Shown here: one piece after another, positions 56,009-63,836 of the stretch
Layout: each line of letters starts with the position of its first letter
Numbering within the stretch: the first letter of the stretch is position 1
Assembly: GCF_007971225.1 (NCBI RefSeq)
Contig: NZ_CP042435.1
Coordinates: 372,001-436,000, forward strand
Reading direction: 5' to 3'
DNA length: 64,000 nucleotides
DNA from: Panacibacter ginsenosidivorans
Lineage (GTDB): Bacteria; Bacteroidota; Bacteroidia; Chitinophagales; Chitinophagaceae
Position numbers and translations under genes: made by a program
Notes under the pieces: model-generated
What the model was told of the DNA's origin: nothing
What the model saw: only the letters and a program-made list of their open reading frames with translations
The model's database searches: none

Positions 56009-56281
56009 TTATTTTGAAGCAGCTTTTTTTACTGTCTTCTTGGCAATTGATTTCTTTGCAGATTTTTTTGGGAGCTGAACGGGCTTAACAGCAGGCTTTT
56101 TTATTTCCGATATTCCTTCAGCTAGTAGTTTACCCGCCTTTTTTATTTTCTTATGCAATTCTTTGGGAACCGGTACACCATTCAATATACCTGACAATGC
56201 ATTACCCAATAAATTTTCTATTTCATGTCGCAAAGCTTTTTTATCCGGTTTTGATGCAGGTGAACCCTTGACTTTTGCCAT
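56009..56281 (-). CDS. Small basic protein with histone H1-like tail
   Basis: 90 residues. A helical first half (KKALRHEIENLLGNALSGIL, then VPKELHKKIKKAGKLLAEGI) and a lysine/alanine/proline-rich C-terminal tail (KKSAKKSIAKKTVKKAASK) like bacterial H1-type nucleoid proteins. It could bind DNA or polyphosphate; this is inference. A promoter with TAACTTTG lies just upstream. Confidence 0.7.
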   Translation of the reverse strand: MAKVKGSPASKPDKKALRHEIENLLGNALSGILNGVPVPKELHKKIKKAGKLLAEGISEIKKPAVKPVQLPKKSAKKSIAKKTVKKAASK

Positions 56282-56300
56282 ATTTAATAATTTAGTAATT

Positions 56301-56330
56301 CAAAGTTAACATTGGACTTAATTTTTCAAT
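56301..56330 (-). promoter_or_regulatory. Promoter of the basic small protein
   Basis: On the minus strand: TTG (from 56329), 18 bases, then TAACTTTG (56308-56301), an exact TAnnTTTG, 19 bases from the start codon. Confidence 0.6.
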
Positions 56331-56476
56331 GTTAAGTTTTAAAAATAAAGTCTGTTTTACACAGACGTCAATGGTTATTAGCATTTATTAAGGAAAAAAC
56401 CGATCTGCTGTGTGTCAACTATTTGATAAAATACTATCTTTATGCAATACCCTATTTGACAACCAAACCTGCTGTA

Positions 56477-56722
56477 ATGATAACTTCTGCTCTTTTCAAA
56501 GTTCTTCATGAACATGAACAGTTTAAATTGGTCTGGCAACATGCTGCATTGGTTGCAGAAAGAATAGACCAGAAACATTTTTACCGTCTCTATCAAATGG
56601 GTTCTTTCTATGTGGAAGAACAATGGCATAAAAAATTTAAAAGACGTATTGCATTTACCCCTTTTAACTGTTCAGATGAAGCATTGGATCCATATCTTGA
56701 ACAAATTGAAATTATGTTATAA
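56477..56722 (+). CDS. Small conserved hypothetical protein
   Basis: 81 residues from MITSALFKVLHEHEQFKLVWQHAALVAERIDQKH. A further 18 in-frame codons upstream (MIKYYLYAIP...) are possible. The pattern LVWQHAALVAER, RLYQMGSFYVEEQW and ALDPYLEQIEIML is one I associate with a short cytoplasmic family common in Chitinophagaceae; no function is known. Confidence 0.6.
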   Translation: MITSALFKVLHEHEQFKLVWQHAALVAERIDQKHFYRLYQMGSFYVEEQWHKKFKRRIAFTPFNCSDEALDPYLEQIEIML

Positions 56723-56866
56723 TATCAGGCCAATTTAAGTGTTAGTATATTTTGACTGTATTAAACCGGTTATTATAAATCTGTTATTATATTATTGTTC
56801 CAATTAATTATTGTTCTTGCACAAAAATCAAAGGAATAAAATTACTTGCCGCGTTTGAAATAGAAC

Positions 56867-56886
56867 ATACAAGAGTGCTATACAAC
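56867..56886 (+). repeat. Dispersed intergenic repeat, mixed/decayed
   Basis: ATACAAGAGTGCTATACAAC, with the CGACG replaced by TATA, followed by AAAAGCTTGATAG as at 10941. It lies upstream of the sigma factor gene. Confidence 0.65.
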
Positions 56887-56986
56887 AAAAGCTTGATAGT
56901 TATTCTTAAAATCAGCCCTTAATAATATTTTTTCTTCATGCAACGATTGCTCACAATTAAATGTCAGCATAGCATACAGCACCCGG

Positions 56987-57547
56987 ATGGATGAAAAAAG
57001 ACTGGTAAAAGATTGTTTAAAATGCATGCCTGTGGCGCAGCGTCAATTATATGATCGCTTTGCAGCGCAGATGATGGCCGTTTGCTACCGCTACACCAAA
57101 TCAATAAAAGATGCTGAAGATGTATTACAGGAAGGTTTTGTAAAAGTGTATAAAAACCTTCACCAATATAGGTTTGAAGGAGACCTTGGTGCCTGGATAA
57201 GAGCAGTGATGGTGCGCACTGCGCTAAACTACCTTAAAAAGAATCAGCCTTATAGTCATGAATTTACTTATGATGATATAGCACTGCACCCTGTAGATGC
57301 AGAAACTCCACTTGTAACATTGCAGGCAAAGGAACTGGCGGATATGATACGGCAATTGCCAACAGGCTACCAGGCCATCTTTAACCTGCATGCCATTGAA
57401 GGTTACACACATGTGGAAATCGGTAAGATGCTGGGAATACATGAAGGTACATCCAGGTCTCAGTATATGCGGGCAAGAACATTACTCACCAGTTGGCTGG
57501 AGAATAAAACTATTCCCGTAAAAAAGGAAAAATATGCAGGAAAATGA
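56987..57547 (+). CDS. ECF-type RNA polymerase sigma factor
   Basis: 186 residues. Sigma-70 region 2 spans about 18-85 (QRQLYDRFAAQMMAVCYRYTKSIKDAEDVLQEGFVKVYKNLHQY written in parts: YRYTKSIKDAEDVLQEGFVK, VYKNLHQYRFEGDLGAW). Region 4 spans about 125-170 (LPTGYQAIFNLHAIEGYTHVEIGKMLGIHEGTSRSQ, including EGYTHVEIGKMLGI). No region 3, so it belongs to the extracytoplasmic function class. Its stop lies inside the next gene, which begins at 57534, so the two overlap by 14 bases and are co-regulated. Confidence 0.93.
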   Translation: MDEKRLVKDCLKCMPVAQRQLYDRFAAQMMAVCYRYTKSIKDAEDVLQEGFVKVYKNLHQYRFEGDLGAWIRAVMVRTALNYLKKNQPYSHEFTYDDIALHPVDAETPLVTLQAKELADMIRQLPTGYQAIFNLHAIEGYTHVEIGKMLGIHEGTSRSQYMRARTLLTSWLENKTIPVKKEKYAGK

Positions 57548-58949
57548 ATTTGAAAAAAAGGTGCGTAGTTTGATGGATGATCTTGAGATTGCTCCATCTG
57601 CACCGGTGTGGGATTATGTAGAAAAGCGTATTCCTAAAAGTAACCGCAGAAGGCGTTTTATTGCTTTCTTTTTTTTACTCGCTGGCTTTGCAGTGTGCGG
57701 GCATTTCTTTTATAATAAATTTTCAGGCAATAGAAATGAAATTGAAAAAGCCAATGCAGTAGTGCAACAAAAAAATATTGCATCTCAAAAGAATAATGAA
57801 AATAATATCGCAAAGAATAATCAACCGAAATATGCTGATTCGTCAACAACTATTCACGAACCTGCAGCAATAAAAAATGAAAAGCTTGTTTTAAATGATC
57901 ATCCGCAGCAGCGAAGTCTATCGCAGAAAAAAGAGCGGGGAAATACGATTCATGCGACTGAAGAAATTGACAGCAAAAATGAATCGATAATATCTAATGC
58001 ACCAATAAATAATAATGATAACAATAAAAAGAATAATCCATTGATTACAGCAGGAGTAGTTAAGCAAAATGAAATTAGTATACCTGATGAACCAATGATC
58101 AACAAAAATGTAATTGACTCGGGTACCATATCAACACAACAAGCCGATATAACAGCAACAGCCGGTTTAAAAACAAACGATACAACAAAACAAAATACAC
58201 AAACAAAAAAATTACCCGGCAATTCAAAAAAAATAGAATGGGGTTTCAGTTTATTGTATGGAAAATCTGATATTGTACAAACCCTGATAAGCCTGAATAA
58301 AGATAAAAGTCTGGCTGAGGCTATCTATTCGCCGGGTAATATTGCTATCGATAGTATACAGGCTGCGCAAGCTTCGAGAAACATAAAAGCGAAATCAGCA
58401 TTTTCACTGGGTGTTACTGTTCGCAAACAATTATCATCACGAAGTAGCATTAGCACAGGCCTGGAATTTATGCACATGAACACTGCTATTCAAACGGGAA
58501 ATGCAAGAGATAGTTCTGCTGTTTTTGATTATAATAATTCGTCGCAGTATAATCTTGTAAGAAGTTTTTACAGACCGGGAACGGGTTTTAATGTAGTTAA
58601 TAAATATAATCTTTTACAATTGCCTGTGCTGTACAGCTATCAATTTAATAAAAGCAAAAAGGTTCCATTAACAATAGATGCAGGTCTTTCGTACGCAAGG
58701 ATCATTTCAGCCAATGCAGTAATATATGATAGCTATAACCAGGTGTATTATAAGAATACAAACCTGTTGCAGAAAAACCAGGTACAGTTACTCGGCGGTT
58801 TTACAGCTGCAATTATATTCCACGATAAAAGCCATTTGTATGTCGGGCCACATGTGCAATATGGCTTAACTGATGTGATCAAAAACAGCAGTAATAAACA
58901 ACATTTCTTTGTGTGGGGTATTGGTGCAACCTATTTTCTTAAAAAATAA
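57534..58949 (+). CDS. Predicted trans-envelope protein: anti-sigma-like N-terminus, membrane helix, linker and outer-membrane barrel
   Basis: 471 residues. The cytoplasmic N-terminus (MQENEFEKKVRSLMDDLEIAPSAPVW, to about 40) resembles short anti-sigma-type regions found downstream of ECF sigma factors. One helix at 41-60 (RFIAFFFLLAGFAVCGHFFY) follows. Residues 64-232 are an Asn/Lys/Gln/Thr-rich disordered linker. From about 232 (KKIEWGFSLLYGKSDI) to the aromatic C-terminus (GIGATYFLKK) alternating strands look like an outer-membrane beta-barrel. If right, one chain would cross both membranes and signal to the overlapping sigma factor. The barrel part is well supported; the anti-sigma role is inferred from position. 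Confidence 0.75.
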   Translation: MQENEFEKKVRSLMDDLEIAPSAPVWDYVEKRIPKSNRRRRFIAFFFLLAGFAVCGHFFYNKFSGNRNEIEKANAVVQQKNIASQKNNENNIAKNNQPKYADSSTTIHEPAAIKNEKLVLNDHPQQRSLSQKKERGNTIHATEEIDSKNESIISNAPINNNDNNKKNNPLITAGVVKQNEISIPDEPMINKNVIDSGTISTQQADITATAGLKTNDTTKQNTQTKKLPGNSKKIEWGFSLLYGKSDIVQTLISLNKDKSLAEAIYSPGNIAIDSIQAAQASRNIKAKSAFSLGVTVRKQLSSRSSISTGLEFMHMNTAIQTGNARDSSAVFDYNNSSQYNLVRSFYRPGTGFNVVNKYNLLQLPVLYSYQFNKSKKVPLTIDAGLSYARIISANAVIYDSYNQVYYKNTNLLQKNQVQLLGGFTAAIIFHDKSHLYVGPHVQYGLTDVIKNSSNKQHFFVWGIGATYFLKK

Positions 58950-59009
58950 ATTATAGTTGCGATAAGTATATTCTTGTATACCTAACTGCAGTTTCTTTTA
59001 GCATCACCT

Positions 59010-59029
59010 GTTGCGTCGCACTCTTGTAC
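59010..59029 (-). repeat. Dispersed intergenic repeat, class B
   Basis: Perfect class B core. Outer flank AACTGCAGTTTCTTTTAGCATCACCT. It lies 60 bases after the barrel protein stop. Confidence 0.93.
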
Positions 59030-59191
59030 TTCAGTCCATCAATTGTGCTCAAAAAGATTAATAAAACTCCCGAATTACCTGTACGGCAGAACTTTAATAG
59101 CTGTTGGTAATCTAAGAAAAAAATTTAAGTACATTTTCATATTTCCGCTTATTATATGTTACTAACTTGTGGGTATAAATCCAACATCATT

Positions 59192-59473
59192 ATGTACAAC
59201 CAATCATCCACCGATTCTATCATCATTAATAAGATAGAAGATCTCCTTTTCATCGAGGTTAAAGACAACAGCGGCAAAGAAGCCGAGTACAGTATTCAAT
59301 CAGAAAACGAGCGTATCATACGTAAAGGCCGCTTTAAAGGGCACCTGATACAATTATGCCTTAGTCACCTTGCGTCAGGATATTATAAGCTGTTTCTTGT
59401 AAGGGATGATAATGATATTATTACCTATCCATTCGAAAAACAAAGTGGTCAGTTACTCTCTTTAGGAAGATGA
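59192..59473 (+). CDS. Small protein resembling a T9SS sorting domain without a signal peptide
   Basis: 93 residues from MYNQSSTDSIIINKI (an earlier ATG at 59156 would add MLLTCGYKSNII). The part IEVKDNSGKEAEYSIQSENERIIRKGRFKGHLIQLCLSHLASGYYKLFLVRD follows the strand order of T9SS type A tails (sysiyn-G-vv-kg, then LasGiYilk). There is no hydrophobic signal, so it is predicted cytoplasmic. It may be an orphan module; the function is unknown. Confidence 0.6.
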   Translation: MYNQSSTDSIIINKIEDLLFIEVKDNSGKEAEYSIQSENERIIRKGRFKGHLIQLCLSHLASGYYKLFLVRDDNDIITYPFEKQSGQLLSLGR

Positions 59474-59614
59474 TTGTATTGTTTGCACCTTAAAGCTTAT
59501 TTAAAAAGCTATAACAATTCATTAAAACGATTCAAATATTTTGTTGAAAATTCTACAAGCCTTTTCTTGCACATAATTTGTAATACTACAACCAAAATAA
59601 ACTGCAAGTTTTAT

Positions 59615-59646
59615 AAAAGCCATCGTTTAACATCGATGGCTTTTTA
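59615..59646 (+). terminator. Intrinsic terminator
   Basis: Eleven-base-pair stem AAAAGCCATCG/CGATGGCTTTT with an eight-base loop and a following TTT run, 140 bases after the 59192-59473 stop. Confidence 0.85.
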
Positions 59647-59759
59647 CATTCCTGTAATAAATTTAAAGGAATACCAAGACAAAGTGCATCAGTAAAATAA
59701 ATGTTTATATAATGATGTTTCTGAGTTTTGACCCAGCTGCAGATTGGATATATGGCATT

Positions 59760-59779
59760 GTTGCGTCGCACTCTTGTAC
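59760..59779 (-). repeat. Dispersed intergenic repeat, class B
   Basis: Perfect class B core. Outer flank GACCCAGCTGCAGATTGGAT and ATATGGCATT. It lies upstream of the YHS gene. Confidence 0.93.
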
Positions 59780-59880
59780 GCTTATTACCAACTCATCAGA
59801 ATTTCTTCTCCAAAAAATCCGGATAGTTTATTGTAAGTTTTAGTAGCTGCATTCGTCTTTTAATTTCTAAAACAAAATAT

Positions 59881-60321
59881 ATGAAAATATCATTAGTGTT
59901 AGCAGGGGCATTATTAATGTGCAGCGGTTTGAAGGCTCAAAAATCACCTGTTTTTATTGAAGGCAAAACTGCTATCAATGGTTATGACGCAGTTGCTTAT
60001 TTTTCAGAGCACATGCCCGTGAAAGGAGATAAAAAATTTTCTTATGAATGGAATGGTGCAGACTGGTATTTTAGTAAACAGTCAAATCTTGACAGTTTTA
60101 AAATAAGCCCGCAGAAGTATGCACCGCAGTTTGGAGGTTATTGTGCGTATGGAATGGCTCAAGGTCATAAAGCGCCTACTGACCCAATGGCATGGGCTAT
60201 TGTAAACAATAAATTATATCTTAATTATAATAAAGATGTGCAGGGCTTATGGAAACAAAAGCAGGATGAATACATTCAAACTGCTGAGAAGAATTGGCCT
60301 AAACTTAAAGATAAGGAGTAA
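59881..60321 (+). CDS. YHS-domain exported protein
   Basis: 146 residues with a signal peptide (MKISLVLAGALLMCSGLKAQ). The YHS-type module runs from AINGYDAVAYFSEHMPVKGD through WNGADWYFSKQSNLDSFKISPQKYAPQFGGYCAYGMA, with a conserved Cys in GGYCAYG. YHS domains bind metals or occur beside copper and mercury transporters. It should be periplasmic. It is monocistronic and bracketed by repeats at 59760 and 60357. Confidence 0.9.
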   Translation: MKISLVLAGALLMCSGLKAQKSPVFIEGKTAINGYDAVAYFSEHMPVKGDKKFSYEWNGADWYFSKQSNLDSFKISPQKYAPQFGGYCAYGMAQGHKAPTDPMAWAIVNNKLYLNYNKDVQGLWKQKQDEYIQTAEKNWPKLKDKE

Positions 60322-60356
60322 AATTCGCAGTTGTATTTGCAGCATATTTATCGGTA

Positions 60357-60376
60357 GTACAAGAGTGCGACGCATC
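60357..60376 (+). repeat. Dispersed intergenic repeat, class B
   Basis: Class B core with one mismatch at the end (GCATC), 36 bases after the YHS stop. Confidence 0.88.
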
Positions 60377-60425
60377 AATGCAAAATCTGTGAAATGTTGG
60401 GGGCTTCATAAGCATTTAATCAAAT

Positions 60426-60466
60426 AAAAAAGCCTGTTTTATTTATGAAAATAAAACAGGCTTTTA
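60426..60466. terminator. Bidirectional terminator between YHS gene and T9SS cargo
   Basis: Fifteen-base-pair stem AAAAGCCTGTTTTAT/ATAAAACAGGCTTTT with a TTATGAA loop between two convergent genes. Confidence 0.9.
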
Positions 60467-60478
60467 TAAACTGATTAA

Positions 60479-63442
60479 CTATTCAATTATTATTTTCTGG
60501 GTATAATGATTGTTTTGATTTTGGAGCTGCAATATATAAGTTCCTGTTTTGATTTGAGAAGACAATGTGATACCCTGTGAAGATGATCCTCCGGCATGTA
60601 CAATATTACCGGCGTAGATACGCTGACCTGCAGTATTATACAATATAAGGATGTAGATTCCTGCAGGAATATTATTCAACTGCAGATTGATGCTCTTATT
60701 TTGGACAGGATTAGGTATTACTGATATAAATATTTTTCCGACTCCAATTACCAGAGATACAATTGACGTATAATGCACCGTACCATCTTTATCAACTGAT
60801 TTGATACGATAAAAATTTTTACCTGCAGATGGGTTTTTATCAATTGCTTTATAATTGTTTTGCTGATTGCCATTATTGAATGCAATAGCTTTTGAAACAG
60901 TTTCAAAATGAATACCATCATTTGAATGTTCCGCTTCATAATGATCTACATTTAATTCGTTTAGTGCTGACCAATTAATTGCGATATTGTTTCCCTGCTG
61001 GTAAGCTTTCAAATTAGTTAATGTAACAGGAAGAATTATGGTGCCGAAATTTCCAGCACTAAATTTATAATATCCAGGAACAAACGATCCTATACCCGTA
61101 TTTAACTGGTAATCTGCGTAGCCCTCTGTTTCGTCCAATGACCCTACATCTCTTGGTGTTGATCTATGAGAAAGATAATTACCAGGTGAAGAATAATCTT
61201 TCCTGCCCACATATACTGATCCCGAAATAAAGCCGTATTCTATTTCATCCTGATTTACTCCAAAAAGGCTTGTAGACCAATTATATTTTGTAAAATAGAG
61301 CCTTATACCGCTCTCTGCAACATTTGCCTGGTTAGATGCATGCACATACCATATGCGGTTTACCCTGGGCTGCGGTGTATATAAAATATCTCCTTTACCA
61401 ACAATGACTGTAATATCAGTGCCTGTTAGGTTCCCGGGATTAATACCAATTCTGTTTGGGCGTGATAAATCAGGACCGACTGGGAAAGTAACTAAGGATG
61501 ATCCCTTAACATTATTTATCCTGAATCCAGCATCTCCTGTAAATGGAGAAGTAGCAAACGGATCAACACCTGTTACTGTAAGTGCATTACCGCTCTGATC
61601 GCATGTAGCAATAAAACTGTTTGCATAATTTGTACCTGTTGGGCTTACCAATTTTCCGCCACTATTATTCCATGTCAGCAGATTATTCCCAGTAACGATT
61701 ATGCCTAATGTAAGTGTTAGACTATCAGATATCGTAAGAGGAGTTCCTATAGCTATGCGGCTTGTAGGGCTGCTTTGAGGGAAAGTGGTTGTAAGACCCA
61801 TAATAAAATCCTTGACTGTATTTGCCCCCGATGTGAAATTTAATACTCCTGCAGTACCGCTTGTGCTTTTGGCAATTGTAATTTTTGTAAGTGTGCTGCT
61901 TGCAGTAAATGTTCCTGTACCGCTTATATGACCACTAACATAAAGATTACCATTAGCCAGATTGATTGGAATTGAAGAATTATTAATAACTGTGCCACTT
62001 ATAACAAAAGTTGCGTCATTTTCATTTGTTACAGGCTTTCCAATATTTATAATAGGCGAGCCACTGATAGTTGCTGTCCCACTTATCTCAAAATCAGTGG
62101 TAGGAGTAGTATGCTCAATATCAATAGTAATTGTACCATCAATTACTGCATTAGTCCCAGTAATTTGAAAAAGCCCGCAATTAGCAATGGCACCACCGGT
62201 AATGCTTTGATGAACTATAGTACCACCTCCCCCAAGGCCATCGCGGAAATATTTGAAACCATTCCTTACGAATTTGACAGTATAGCCTGTCGCAACTTCA
62301 AATTTGGAGTTGAAAAGAATACTATTGGTCCCACTACTACCTACTTGATCTAAATTTGCAGAAACTCTAAAAATTGCTCCTACGCTGGAGCTTGGCATAT
62401 ATGTCATAATACCCGATGTTCCAGTTTCAAAAAGCTGAGTAGTATTCCATTGAAACACCGATGCTGACCGAAAAGTAATCTGGCTATTACGGGCAAAATC
62501 GTCACTCTCACCATTAATATTATCATCCACCCTTACTAATCCATTTACCTGGGATTTTGTAGGGCTGGTTATAGCTGGTTGTGTGCCTTTTAAAACATAA
62601 GTGCCATTTATAATGAAATCATTGGTATTTGTGCCGTCATCACTAATACCTAAAGAAATACCATTGGTGTGGATCAAAGTTCCACCAGATGAAATAGTTA
62701 GCAGCCTAGCAGTTGCAGAAGCATCAAGTGTAACTGTGTGACCACTGCGAATGTTTATCGAAGTGGCATTTTGGTCAGGTACCAGTGTAGCACCATAAAA
62801 ATTAACACCATCGTGCGAAGATTCCCATACAGAAGAACTGCTCCAGTTGCCTGATGAAGCCGTACGAAAATAATCAGTATTTAATGAGGTAAAGCCAGGT
62901 ATTGCTACCGTTCCATAAAAACTAAATTCATCAATGCTAAATGTGCCGGCACCCACAGAAGCACCCCAAGCAAAAAAACGAAATGTTATCGAAGTAAGAT
63001 TCTGATATGCAGTTCCGGAAAGATCAATAGTAGTTCCGCTAGTATTTGGAGTACCAATATCCGAAGCATAATTATCTGCACTAGAACGAAACGAAAACAT
63101 TGTTGGGCCATTTCCTGATACCTGACTTAAGTAAACAAAATTGGAAAAATTTATTACATATCCGGGATCAGCGGTTAATGTGAAGTAAAAATATTTATTT
63201 GCACTTATTGTTGTAGATGCCCAGCTTTTTGCATTATACTGATCATTGCCATTAACACCTGCAATACCTGTTCCCCTACCTATACCTGAAACTGTAAGGT
63301 TCGATATCACAGTTTGACCAGTAATGTATGGATCATTTAAATTTGGATTAGTCCCTGTAATTGTATTTGTCCAAATTTGTGCAAACGTTGTGTTATCAAT
63401 ATATGCACAAAGAAGTATGCAAAGAAAAAATTTCATTTTCAT
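60479..63442 (-). CDS. Large T9SS type A cargo protein
   Basis: 987 residues, secreted. A signal peptide (MKMKFFLCILLCAYIDNTTFAQ) leads into an Ig-like/cell-surface region with strand repeats (for example WSSSSVWESSHDGVNFYGATLVPDQNATS and SGHTVTLDASATARLLTISSGGTL). A fibronectin-like segment precedes the type A sorting domain (ISVIPNPVQNKSINLQLNNI, then AGIYILILYNTAGQRIYAGNI, ending TYILQLQNQNNHYTQKIIIE). It is presumably exported through SprA. Many repeated Thr/Ser strands suggest a filament or adhesin; no ligand is known. Confidence 0.9.
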   Translation of the reverse strand: MKMKFFLCILLCAYIDNTTFAQIWTNTITGTNPNLNDPYITGQTVISNLTVSGIGRGTGIAGVNGNDQYNAKSWASTTISANKYFYFTLTADPGYVINFSNFVYLSQVSGNGPTMFSFRSSADNYASDIGTPNTSGTTIDLSGTAYQNLTSITFRFFAWGASVGAGTFSIDEFSFYGTVAIPGFTSLNTDYFRTASSGNWSSSSVWESSHDGVNFYGATLVPDQNATSINIRSGHTVTLDASATARLLTISSGGTLIHTNGISLGISDDGTNTNDFIINGTYVLKGTQPAITSPTKSQVNGLVRVDDNINGESDDFARNSQITFRSASVFQWNTTQLFETGTSGIMTYMPSSSVGAIFRVSANLDQVGSSGTNSILFNSKFEVATGYTVKFVRNGFKYFRDGLGGGGTIVHQSITGGAIANCGLFQITGTNAVIDGTITIDIEHTTPTTDFEISGTATISGSPIINIGKPVTNENDATFVISGTVINNSSIPINLANGNLYVSGHISGTGTFTASSTLTKITIAKSTSGTAGVLNFTSGANTVKDFIMGLTTTFPQSSPTSRIAIGTPLTISDSLTLTLGIIVTGNNLLTWNNSGGKLVSPTGTNYANSFIATCDQSGNALTVTGVDPFATSPFTGDAGFRINNVKGSSLVTFPVGPDLSRPNRIGINPGNLTGTDITVIVGKGDILYTPQPRVNRIWYVHASNQANVAESGIRLYFTKYNWSTSLFGVNQDEIEYGFISGSVYVGRKDYSSPGNYLSHRSTPRDVGSLDETEGYADYQLNTGIGSFVPGYYKFSAGNFGTIILPVTLTNLKAYQQGNNIAINWSALNELNVDHYEAEHSNDGIHFETVSKAIAFNNGNQQNNYKAIDKNPSAGKNFYRIKSVDKDGTVHYTSIVSLVIGVGKIFISVIPNPVQNKSINLQLNNIPAGIYILILYNTAGQRIYAGNIVHAGGSSSQGITLSSQIKTGTYILQLQNQNNHYTQKIIIE

Positions 63443-63836
63443 AGTAATTAGTTTTGGGCAGGATAAATGGACTTAATACTGAGGTTTTGGCACGGATAAC
63501 GAATAACAATCAAATCTAACAAAACTCCGGCAACTATAGATTTAAAATAAGCTGAATTAAAGAATAGACATGGCTTTTAAAGGTAAGATTCATTTAATCA
63601 GGAGGAATATGCAAAATCCAGAGCAGGTTTTAGCCTTTTAATTGTTATTCATATTGAAAATGAAAAATGACTTAGCTGCATTCGAAATATGATTTTACAA
63701 TATTGGCTTTTTTTGGTTTAAATTTTTAAATACAGTACAAGTGTGCGACGCAAGAAAAGTTGAATAGCAATTATGCAGTCCGCTCAAAAAAATTTCTATT
63801 TATATTTTCGGTTAATTTGCGTTTACAAGCATCTTC
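63443..63836. other. 394-base intergenic region, divergent
   Basis: Between the T9SS cargo and the flippase, read divergently. It carries a class B repeat at 63735-63754 and AT-rich sequence. No other feature is supported. Confidence 0.45.
63735..63754 (+). repeat. Dispersed intergenic repeat, class B variant
   Basis: TGTGCGACG variant ending CAAG, followed by AAAAGTTGAATAG, a flank variant like that at 10941. It lies upstream of the flippase. Confidence 0.88.

Larger units (their letters stand above)
59474..59880. other. 407-base intergenic region with terminator and repeat
   Basis: Between the small sorting-domain-like protein and the YHS gene. It contains the terminator at 59615-59646 and the class B repeat at 59760. 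I see no other feature. Confidence 0.5.

Noticed and set aside
1627-63754. CRISPR array from the 20-base repeat
   Set aside because: Copies are single, spaced by kilobases, on both strands and without uniform spacers; no cas genes are present.
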